Assembly: GCA_035772405.1 (NCBI GenBank)
Contig: JAYKKM010000047.1
Span: 4,017,501 to 4,081,500, forward strand
From: Chrysogorgia sp. JL179-B06
Lineage: Eukaryota > Cnidaria > Anthozoa > Scleralcyonacea > Chrysogorgiidae
Reading direction: 5' to 3'
Length of the DNA stretch: 64,000 nt
The notes beneath the pieces were generated by a model, which was not told where the DNA came from, searched no databases, and was given only the letters and a program-made list of their open reading frames with translations. Position 1 is the first letter of the stretch; every line of letters begins with the position of its first letter. This document shows positions 30,431 through 37,677 of the stretch, piece by piece. The position numbers and the translations under genes are program-made.

Positions 30431-31202
30431 CTAAAAAGTCTCTTTGCAATAGTGTCTCTCGTGGTTACTTAACGCTGACTTATTTTTAAATTTACGAAAA
30501 CACTGAGAACATTGAAACCCAATGTCAAAGAAATATTTCATTATCGCGGTAATAGCGTCGTCGTACGAGTCACACAACAATGTTAGATAACCAGCGGATT
30601 TATATCTGAGCAACAGAGAGTCTTGCTCTTTAGATGTCTTGCCCGTGCCACCTGGATTCTTGAACTCAATCACGAGTCCGCTATGCTGTCGGTTCGCGTT
30701 GGCGATAATCAAGTCAGGCGTTCCACGTTGGTAGCCTTTTTTCCACGAATTTATTCTTTTACTTGAAGTGTCTTGATTCTCACCACAAGCGGCTATCAAA
30801 ATAGCTTCTGGATAATACTTCCTAAGAAAACCAACAACTTTCGTATGAAGGTCGAACTCGGTGATCGTTTTAAACTGATTGTGTTTGAGACCGACGTCAG
30901 CTAAACCCTTTCTAATGCTTGGCAAGACTTCTGAGTGCACCCACCTTCCGAAGTGTTTCGCATGCACGCTCCATTTTACTTGAGAACGTTAGTGAGTAGA
31001 CCCCAAGTTCGTTGATAAACGAGGCCTGCTCTATCTTCATTTTGCAATCAGGTTCGACGTGATCGTTAACTGCGTCTTTTGGTCGAGCGTAACCTAGAGC
31101 GCTCGCGACCTCTTTTGCTTTGAACCATATTTCACCGTTGTGATTAACCGTCGTGATTTGGTGACCATCGAAATCAAATAGTTGAGGCGCTATGGAAGTC
31201 AT
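30431..31202 (-). pseudogene. Bro-N / VRR-NUC nuclease / zinc-finger protein, frameshifted
   Basis: Two overlapping minus frames form one gene. Frame 1 (ATG 31202 to 30912) is a Bro-N domain: NGEIWFKAKEVASALGYARP, DHV, GVYSL. Its end is finished in frame 2 (30431-30967) by KHFGRWVHSEVLPSIRKG, the closing motif of Bro-N. Frame 2 continues with a VRR-NUC (PD-D/E-x-K) nuclease: QRGTPDLI, LVIEFKNPGG, then LLLRYKSAGYLTLL. It ends in a zinc finger, CSQCFRKFKNKSALSNHERH then YC. The break is near 30962. Bro-N domains bind DNA in viruses and phages; VRR-NUC proteins resolve or nick DNA. The combination is unusual. As read it is not translated whole. Confidence 0.75.
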
Positions 31203-31229
31203 CACTATATAGTCCTCCACAAAAAAACT

Positions 31230-31385
31230 CTACTCGATGTGGGCGCTAGGTTTTTTATAGATCTGGTTTGTTGTGTACCAACGCATCAGGTGTGTTTCAT
31301 TAGTCTTCGGTTTTCTACGTCGTCTGAAAAAGTTTCTAATGTTACGAATCAGCTTTCTAAATCTTCGAAGCTGAGACCAACCCAT
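31230..31385 (-). CDS. Small Arg-rich protein (51 aa)
   Basis: ATG 31385 to TAG 31230. The N-terminal half is strongly basic (LRRFRKLIRNIRN, then FRRRRKPK) and could be an amphipathic or DNA-condensing peptide, like core peptides of DNA viruses (inference). It begins 6 bp downstream of the preceding minus-strand gene's stop, typical of the tight packing here. No homology recognised. Confidence 0.45.
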   Translation of the reverse strand: MGWSQLRRFRKLIRNIRNFFRRRRKPKTNETHLMRWYTTNQIYKKPSAHIE

Positions 31386-31391
31386 TTTAAC

Positions 31392-31598
31392 TTAGGTCAC
31401 GTCTCCTACCACTCCCACAGTGTCTGATTCTGGTAACATAATAGGTTTGCCGTAAGTCTTTTTAGACCTCATACCAATCTCAGCGTGGAGCTCGAGAGTA
31501 ACGTCACCGCGACCAAATGACCCACCAGCTTTGAACATGTGGTCAGTCGTTTTATTTATCTTATATATTTCATGAGGTCTCGAAATACATGCTCCCAT
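31392..31598 (-). CDS. Small candidate N-myristoylated protein (68 aa)
   Basis: ATG 31598; begins MGACISRP: Gly2 with Ser6 matches the N-myristoylation consensus, and Cys4 could be palmitoylated. The remainder is polar with no membrane span. It overlaps nothing and starts one base after the fibre-like gene stops. A membrane-associated virion or entry factor is possible but unproven. Confidence 0.5.
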   Translation of the reverse strand: MGACISRPHEIYKINKTTDHMFKAGGSFGRGDVTLELHAEIGMRSKKTYGKPIMLPESDTVGVVGDVT

Positions 31599-32549
31599 TT
31601 ACTTTATACCATATTCCTTCATCATTTTTCCACCCATGATTATGATGTCTCGGTTTGTCATGTAACCACTCACGATTTTCACACCGTAGAATTCTATCAA
31701 TGATGGGTACGCATAAGGTGCGAGTGGTATTCTTGGTCGATGTATTCCAAAAATTGTTCCGTAGGGTGTGCCTATCTTTTTCATATTCGCTACGAAGTCT
31801 GAGTCGGCTGACTTAACGTTGTTGACCCTGACATGTGAATTGCTCATTTGCCAGTGTATTGATATCATATGCATTTTTGTGAGGTCGACACCACTCGGAA
31901 TAGTGCATATGCTCTCCATCGCTGGGATGCTACCACCATACGCGAGTCCATTAGTCATACCAGTCTTGTACCCTATGAACTTATCCCACTGACCATCGTC
32001 GTTTGATATAATTGTCTCCCAATTTGATCCAGTGGCCCGAGTAGGTAACCGCGCTACGACAAAAATGGAGAGGTCACACCACTGCATACTGGGGCAGTTA
32101 AAATGAAGACCTGACTCAAGTGGGATTGGTGTTAGCACAGGTGATAGAAAACTTTGGCCGTGAGTGTTAATGCCGATAATAGGACCATAAGTTGAGTTGT
32201 TTTGCACTAATTTGCTTGTTTCACCAATGGCTTTCACTTTGCTCGAACCATTGGTGTGAAACTCCACGTTTTTCAAGGCGTGTGTGCTAACGTTGAAGTC
32301 GAGCACAATGTTGTAGGACTGACTCTTGAGGAAACCTGATAGCAATTGCTCTAGAGTTCTTTTATTGATGACGTCTGAGTCATCGACTGGGTCTGCTACG
32401 TTTTTTATTGCCGAGCCTTGCATGTCTATTAGTCCAGACATCCTTCCACCAGTCGCGCTTAATTTAGGATCTTCGTCCAGATGCCTTTTCGTTCTCTTTA
32501 GTATTTTATCGTGAGGGTCGTCAGACTCATACCCGTAGTTTAGACTCAT
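31599..32549 (-). CDS. Fibre-like protein with phage-tail-fibre motif and lectin-like C-terminus
   Basis: 316 residues from ATG 32549. It starts MSLNYGYES, matching the start of the capsid-like protein at 34748 (MSLNYGYDS). Residues 37-70 contain LIDMQGSAIKNVADP then DVINKRTLEQ, the 'GxIDMxGxxIxNVxxPxxxxDxVNK' pattern of phage tail fibres. From about residue 90 on, the sequence looks like a beta-sandwich (WCDLSIFVVARL, WETIISNDDGQW, MHMISIHW) of LamG/ConA type. By analogy with adenovirus fibre, the short N-terminal peptide may dock it to the capsid vertex and the C-terminal domain may bind a receptor. That is inference. Confidence 0.65.
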   Translation of the reverse strand: MSLNYGYESDDPHDKILKRTKRHLDEDPKLSATGGRMSGLIDMQGSAIKNVADPVDDSDVINKRTLEQLLSGFLKSQSYNIVLDFNVSTHALKNVEFHTNGSSKVKAIGETSKLVQNNSTYGPIIGINTHGQSFLSPVLTPIPLESGLHFNCPSMQWCDLSIFVVARLPTRATGSNWETIISNDDGQWDKFIGYKTGMTNGLAYGGSIPAMESICTIPSGVDLTKMHMISIHWQMSNSHVRVNNVKSADSDFVANMKKIGTPYGTIFGIHRPRIPLAPYAYPSLIEFYGVKIVSGYMTNRDIIIMGGKMMKEYGIK

Positions 32550-32551
32550 TA

Positions 32552-33436
32552 CTACCTGAAGGTGTATTTGGTTAGCAGATAGCCAGATACCGCTGAGAAC
32601 CCTAACACTATCGCCAACGTTGTCGTGTCTGACTTACTTGTGGCCACTGCTTTTCTCATGGGAAGTGGTGCCGCACTTTCTTGGTAAACTTTTTTAGCCA
32701 CGAGATTAGTTGGCGTCGTCACATTTTCTTGGTGAGCTTTTTTCTTCACGGTTGTTGGTACTACTAATGAGTGAGTCACCACATTTTCTTGGTGGACTTT
32801 TTTAGCCGTAATTGTTGGTGTTGTTGCATTCAAGCGAGTGTTCACCCCAAATTTCATGGACTCTGAGGCAATCTTTAATAAGTTGTTGTACCCAGCGATT
32901 TTATTCTTGAGTATCACCACATTACTCGGCATTAACCATGTACTTGGCGACACTGCAAGATTTTGGACAACGTTGGTGTCTCTAATCGATTTATTCATGT
33001 TGAGAATCCATGTCGATACGTCATACTGTATAACACTGTCAGAAAACAACTTTCGGAATTCTTGTTGGGTTTCTAAACTTCCTGCAGAACCACCAACGAC
33101 TGATACACGTGTTCTCGCTTGCGCACCAAGTGTGGAGTACACAAAGGCTTCTATGCTTTGATTTAGATATTGCAGTCCAATGTTGGTAAAACCGTCTGAC
33201 AATCGCGCGACGTATCGTTTATAGTCGTTATGGATATCGTTGAGTGTGAAGACTCTAGATTCGCCTAAAGTGCCATCGCTCAGGACTTTATTCTGGTAGT
33301 AGTGCCTTCTGGGAATCTTGGAAATCTTACCATACAATTCATAAGCGTTGAACTCTCTACTTATTGATTTCATGGTCTCACCACCTTCCATTCTTCTGAG
33401 AAGTCTTCTAATGGTGAAGTACAAATGAAATCTCAT
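32552..33436 (-). CDS. Virion-associated-type protein with C-terminal membrane span and QEN repeats
   Basis: From the ATG at 33436 the protein is 294 residues. The frame stays open further upstream, but that part overlaps the previous gene. The N-terminus is basic (RRLLRRMEGGE); the middle is helical with RFxAYELYGK-type sequence and SVVGGSAGSLETQQEFRKLF. The C-terminal third has three imperfect repeats around KKVHQENV, KKAHQENV and KKVYQESA, and a final hydrophobic segment, LAIVLGFSAVSGYLLTKY. Function unknown. It lies 2 bp before the fibre gene. Its start overlaps the upstream gene's end by 29 bp. Confidence 0.6.
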   Translation of the reverse strand: MRFHLYFTIRRLLRRMEGGETMKSISREFNAYELYGKISKIPRRHYYQNKVLSDGTLGESRVFTLNDIHNDYKRYVARLSDGFTNIGLQYLNQSIEAFVYSTLGAQARTRVSVVGGSAGSLETQQEFRKLFSDSVIQYDVSTWILNMNKSIRDTNVVQNLAVSPSTWLMPSNVVILKNKIAGYNNLLKIASESMKFGVNTRLNATTPTITAKKVHQENVVTHSLVVPTTVKKKAHQENVTTPTNLVAKKVYQESAAPLPMRKAVATSKSDTTTLAIVLGFSAVSGYLLTKYTFR

Positions 33437-33860
33437 CACACTTGTGACCACAGGGTGAACCTGATAGATGTTGCAACGAAACACCACAACAGAAACTCGC
33501 ACAATACGTCGCAAACACAATGCGGTAGTAAGATTCGTTGTCATCCCACTCTGATTTTGTCTTTGACGTGGTGACTCGCAAGACTGGCAGCTTTGACATG
33601 AAGTAACTATTTTGGTTAACAAAGACTTTGAAGTTATTCACTGGATAATTTAACACGTTTTCTGTTGGATAGCCATCCCAAAGCCCCCAATGGTTTTTAT
33701 GACCTTTTGGTAGTGGTTGGATAGTCCCACCGCCTTGCCATATTATTGGGAACTTACTATTGTGTAGCCACTTCCACATGTTCTTATCGTTTTTGAAGGT
33801 TGCGCTGGTTATGTCTGTGCTAAGGATGTCGTTGTTTCTGAAATATATGTCAACACTCAT
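33408..33860 (-). CDS. Unknown protein, 150 aa
   Basis: ATG 33860. Begins MSVDIYFRNNDILSTDI, then aromatic-rich MWKWLHNSKFPIIWQGGG, GHKNHWGLWDGYP and a Cys-rich end (YCASFCCG..CGHKC). I tested it as the missing cysteine protease: an HW pair and Cys residues exist, but order and spacing of the catalytic residues do not fit adenain. It could be a beta-rich minor virion protein. First sizeable gene of the minus block. Confidence 0.5.
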   Translation of the reverse strand: MSVDIYFRNNDILSTDITSATFKNDKNMWKWLHNSKFPIIWQGGGTIQPLPKGHKNHWGLWDGYPTENVLNYPVNNFKVFVNQNSYFMSKLPVLRVTTSKTKSEWDDNESYYRIVFATYCASFCCGVSLQHLSGSPCGHKCDEISFVLHH

Positions 33861-34059
33861 GATTTTACCATCTTGTGAAATATTTGGATTGAACTCGAAT
33901 TTGCTTAAAGTAGCGTGGGGATAAGGTCTGCCTTCGCGTCGTGTGTAGCCTTTGATGTGTTAGCCATCGCACGTTTGTAGTACTTTCCATAGTAGTCGTG
34001 AAGGGCTTTCTGCATATATAATATACCATATGTTACACATAACACATGCTACATTATAT
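33861..34059. promoter_or_regulatory. Divergent promoter between virion-gene blocks
   Basis: Separates minus genes (from 33860) from plus genes (from 34060). A TATA-rich stretch, catatataatatacc (34013-34027), lies about 35 bp before ATG 34060. Confidence 0.45.
33905..34015 (-). CDS. 36-aa small ORF in the divergent promoter
   Basis: ATG 34015 to TAA 33905, MQKALHDYYGKYYKRA then a neutral tail. Composition is basic and Tyr-rich. It precedes the 150-aa gene on the same strand. It may be a leader or a genuine microprotein. Weak evidence. Confidence 0.3.
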   Translation of the reverse strand: MQKALHDYYGKYYKRAMANTSKATHDAKADLIPTLL

Positions 34060-34722
34060 ATGGTCAGGGTTGTAGTATTGATTAGAGGTCCAACGGAAAC
34101 TGTGGATCTACCAGAGGCACTTTTGACGTTTGGCTCAGATCCTCACTTACTAGTAAAAAAAGCGACCATCTTTTGGGACTACGTTAACGTGGAGACTGGT
34201 GTGAATGATGAAATAAGCTACAACAGCAACAAACACGTTTTTGGGTCTGGGTACCACACTTTTAAAATGATTGCTGACGAGTTGAAGGGATTAGGGGCTA
34301 TCGAGCTAGTAGCCAACAAACACAATTCAAAGTGTGCGATAAGAACTGACCAACAATTAGAGCTGTTTAAATTTGGAGAGCTGTTAGGGTTCAACGATAA
34401 CACAACGATAACCACTAGTGGTTTGGTTAGCCATAACGTTGTGGACGTTAACAAAGGGTTGAAGTACGTACAAGTGGGTTGTAGCATTGTGAACAGACCT
34501 GAGAACATTGTTAATGGTAGCAAAAGCGAGGTTATCGTCGAGCTAGCATTGACCACCACCCAACCACTGAAGAGCTCCGTTCAACAATTCTTCAATATTG
34601 AGTCGAAGGTGTCGATAAACAAAGGCGCTTTTACGCAGCTAGTGTTTAACGTGACTGACCAAGATGGTAGTGGTGTCAATGTTGGTGACATATTGTTGGA
34701 CTTGTATGCGACGCTTGAGTAG
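34060..34722 (+). CDS. Minor-capsid/spike-like protein, paralog 1
   Basis: I choose ATG 34060 because it aligns with the paralog and lies downstream of the TATA-like stretch; an ATG at 34030 is also in frame. The 220-residue protein is beta-rich: KKATIFWDYVN, LELFKFGELLGF, VDVNKGLKYVQVGCSIVN, VEL..TTTQPL, FFNIESKVSINKGAF. This 'LLGF - GLKYVxVxC - FxxIESKVxIxxG' pattern is one I associate with single-jelly-roll structural proteins of Polintons (recollection). It aligns over its length with the next gene, so the two arose by tandem duplication. Confidence 0.6.
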   Translation: MVRVVVLIRGPTETVDLPEALLTFGSDPHLLVKKATIFWDYVNVETGVNDEISYNSNKHVFGSGYHTFKMIADELKGLGAIELVANKHNSKCAIRTDQQLELFKFGELLGFNDNTTITTSGLVSHNVVDVNKGLKYVQVGCSIVNRPENIVNGSKSEVIVELALTTTQPLKSSVQQFFNIESKVSINKGAFTQLVFNVTDQDGSGVNVGDILLDLYATLE

Positions 34723-34747
34723 CTAACGTTAAACGTGTACTAAAGTA

Positions 34748-35536
34748 ATGAGTCTAAACTATGGGTATGACTCTGGTGGTTACACTGAAAAGCGACGTAT
34801 AGACGACAGTCCTCAAAAGTTGACGGTGCTCGTTGAAGGTGTGGAGAAAGTTGTAACTTTTGACTACAGTGTAGTGACCACACACGATAACCCACACATT
34901 GTAGTCAAGACAGCCACTGTGTTTTGGAGCTATGACAATGTGGCGAGTGATGGTTATATTCAATTCTTCATTATTTCTACAGGAAAACCATCGTCGAAAG
35001 TCGGGCCAATTCGAGTGGGTGGGGGCTACTACGACTTCGACGCGTTGGTTAGAGCTATACGACACGCGCTCAGGGTGTTTAATGTAGACCTTGTGGTGGA
35101 GAAACTGATGACCGCAGGTAAAAGTAGGATTAAAGTTCAGACTCTGGGGGTGGACAACTCCAAAGTAGAACTTAGGCTAGGTGACATTGGGCTTTTGCTT
35201 GGTTTCGCGAAGGACGCAGGAATTACGTTAGATGGTCAGTGGAATGACAGTCCAAACAAGATTGACATGAACAGAGGTCTAAAGTATGTAGAAGTCTCGT
35301 GCGACGCTGTTGAGACGGAGAGCAATGTGGGCACTGATGGGAAGCGTAGTAATGTGATCACAACATTGCCAGTGCCCACCGAGCAGTCTCTAGATGGGGG
35401 GATACAACGTTATGCGTATGTTGAGTCCAAGGTGAGAATTAAAAAAGGTATTTACTCAAGTATGACGTTTCGTGTCAAACCAAACAATGGCGACGCTGAC
35501 GTTGGTGCAGTGCTATTGGAACTGTATATTGTGTGA
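34748..35536 (+). CDS. Minor-capsid/spike-like protein, paralog 2, with fibre-type N-terminal peptide
   Basis: 262 residues from ATG 34748. MSLNYGYDSGGYTEK at the start is shared with the fibre-like protein at 32549. The rest aligns with paralog 1: VKTATVFWSYDN, DIGLLLGF, MNRGLKYVEVSCDAVE, YAYVESKVRIKKGIY, GAVLLELYIV. A single-jelly-roll fold is likely. The extra N-terminal peptide suggests that both MSLNYGY proteins use a common dock or processing signal. 26 bp separate it from paralog 1. Confidence 0.6.
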   Translation: MSLNYGYDSGGYTEKRRIDDSPQKLTVLVEGVEKVVTFDYSVVTTHDNPHIVVKTATVFWSYDNVASDGYIQFFIISTGKPSSKVGPIRVGGGYYDFDALVRAIRHALRVFNVDLVVEKLMTAGKSRIKVQTLGVDNSKVELRLGDIGLLLGFAKDAGITLDGQWNDSPNKIDMNRGLKYVEVSCDAVETESNVGTDGKRSNVITTLPVPTEQSLDGGIQRYAYVESKVRIKKGIYSSMTFRVKPNNGDADVGAVLLELYIV

Positions 35537-35541
35537 ATTAT

Positions 35542-36644
35542 ATGGAGCTCGGTGTGGAAACAGAGCAAGGGTTGAGAGACATTTATTATAACCCTAAGAC
35601 AGGGTACAGTGGTGTAGAGAGGTTGTATCAAAGCGCGTTGGGAGACGGATTGAAAGTAACTAGAAAAACAGTGAAAGAATGGTTGACAGCGCAGGACACT
35701 TACACTAGGTACAAACCTATTGTGAGAAGACACAAGTTCCGCGCGACTTTTGTTGGATTTCTTGGTGAAGAGCTCCAAATGGACTTAGTGGACATGAGTA
35801 AGTACTCAAAACAGAACAAAGGGTACTATTGGATATTGACAGGCATTGAAATATTGAGTAGATACGCTTTTGGAATTGCAGTTTATAGAAAAGACACTAA
35901 GAACATGACTGAGGTTGTTGGAAAATTGTTGGTTGACTTTAAAGATCGGTTTGGGGTCACACCTAAGTTAGCGCAATTTGACGATGGACTTGAGTTCTAC
36001 AATGTTGGTGTGAAAAGTTTACTGAAAGAACATGGTGTTGAATATTTCAGCACTAAGAGCAATAAAAAGGCTGCTGTTGTTGAGCGTTTTAATAGAAGTC
36101 TGAAGAGCATAATGAAAAACACTTTTACACCCGCGGGACGTACAAATGGATTAACGTTTTGGACCAGTTTGTGAGCAATTACAATAGCAATGTGAACCGC
36201 AGTATTATGATGAAGCCAAAGGATGTTGACAAGTCAAACGAAGGCGAAGTTTGGACTACTTTGTTTGGTCACCAATTTGCAGACAACCCATTGCCAAAGT
36301 TTAGAGTTGGTCAATCGGTGAGAATTAGTAAATACAAGAGTGTGTTCACAAAGGGTTATGAAGCCAACTTCACTGAGGAGCTGTTTAAAGTGGTAAAGGT
36401 TATTCGTGGTGATCCTAACGTGTACGAAATTGAGGACCACACCGGTGAACAGATTATTGGTAAATTTTACGAACAGGAATTATCGCTGGTCAGTAAGAAA
36501 CATGGTGACGACGTGTACAGAGTTGAAAAGGTGTTGAGAAGAAAGAAAGTCAGAGGGGAGAAGATGGCGCTGGTCAAATGGTTGGGTTATGAGAGCAAAC
36601 ATAATTCGTGGATACCAGAAAGCGATATTCGAAATGTGAGTTAA
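35542..36644 (+). pseudogene. Polinton integrase (RVE) with C-terminal chromodomain, one frameshift
   Basis: ATG 35542 (the frame opens 9 bases earlier without ATG). Catalytic triad, numbered from that ATG: Asp81 in LQMDLVD, Asp147 in AQFDDGLEF, Glu181 in AVVERFNR, 33 residues after the second Asp. The frame stops at 36174, and the domain end (DQFVSNYNS) continues in another phase from about 36120. The shift lies around the A-run at 36113-36119. The downstream frame (to 36644) ends with a chromodomain: VYRVEKVLRRKKV, MALVKWLGY, NSWIPESDI. Chromodomains occur on some Polinton integrases and are thought to guide targeting to chromatin. The enzyme inserts the element and makes the 6-bp duplication. 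Confidence 0.9.
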
Positions 36645-37677
36645 TGTAATATGGCTGAGAGCGGCTTCGACGACCTCGAGACGGAGGGCTCTAACGAATA
36701 CAAAGATGTCACCGACGACGAACTAGAGCGCAGTCTTAAAAAAGCCACTAAAGATAGCGAGCTAGCTTGGGACAACCCAAACGTTGCAGTCGGCGAGAGA
36801 GTTAGACTAACTAAAGTGAGGAGTGGGCTGGCTCGCGAACATGGTAGAAGGGAGCGTCGACGCGTGGAGGAGGCTTTTAGCAATATTGAGACGCGGATTA
36901 GTGACAACGCAAAAGACTACGAAGGCGTTGCGAGGAGTGCGTCATTGTTAGACACCACGCGCGCGGAGTACGTCGACATACCTGGACTAACACCAATCGA
37001 GAATCGCGAGTTGAATAGCACACTCAATCCAAGCGAGAATATGCTGCGTGAGTCTAGAATAGGCGACGCTGGTACATTGCAAATAAAAGCAAACCATTTT
37101 CGAGACTTGATAGACAAAGCGGGCGAGAGAATGGCAGAGCTTAGCAAAAAAAAAAAGAAAAGATCTCACGACTGTGAGGAGTGAAGAGCACGTTAATCTA
37201 GCTGAAAGAGTGATTGGACTCATACAGGCTAAAGACACGCTTATTGAACAGCGAGAAATAGAAGAGGTTAGAGAGCGACAAGAGATCGACATTAACAGAT
37301 TGCAGAGTTTCAAGAAATGGGTTAGAGAAAATATGGTTGGGTTGAGTGCTTTAGCGATTTCAGTAGCCGTAATTATAACGACCGTTATTATCGCTGGGAG
37401 GTCTAATGTTATGAAAGGCGCTATGACCACGAGGTCATTTGCGCAGGCTGTTAAAAATGCGATAACGAAGATGGGTCCATGGGCTGTTGGATTGGCGAAC
37501 TTAGTTTACGACGCGCTGGTGACAGGCGCAAAGGGCCTCGCTTGGTTAGCTCAAAATCTTTGGGTGTTTGCGGTGACATTCGCGTGGCTTGCGTACAATT
37601 ATTTAAACTAAAAGCAAACGTGATTCGTGGACACTAGAAAGCAACATTCAAAATGTGAGCTAATGTAATATGGCTGA
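36600..37677 (+). repeat. Junctions of the tandem gene duplication
   Basis: 36604-36658 and 37622-37677 are near copies: 'attcgtgga', 'ccagaaagcgatattcgaaa' versus 'ctagaaagcaacattcaaaa', then 'tgtgag(t/c)taatgtaatatggctga'. The second copy is a remnant of the chromodomain tail plus stop codon. Confidence 0.85.
36651..37611 (+). pseudogene. Two-span membrane protein, copy 1 (frameshifted at A10 run)
   Basis: ATG 36651. Frame 1 (to 37184) has an acidic coiled N-terminal part with DIPGLTPIENRELNSTLNPS and NMLRESRIGD. After the A-run at 37145-37154 the homologous sequence continues in another frame (37174-37611) with EREVEEVR-type helix, MVGLSALAISVAVIITTVII, WAVGLANLVYDAL and LWVFAVTFAWLAYNYL. 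It matches copy 2 (37670-39100) segment by segment. Function unknown; likely membrane- or virion-associated. Confidence 0.7.

Noticed and set aside
33437..33622. N-terminal extension of the 32552 gene
   Set aside because: It overlaps the coding part of the 150-aa gene, starts without ATG, and its composition (Cys/Ser/Arg-rich) looks like out-of-frame sequence.
33408..33860. Adenain-like cysteine protease of the Polinton
   Set aside because: HW and Cys residues exist but the order and spacing of a His/Asp/Gln/Cys catalytic set cannot be fitted.
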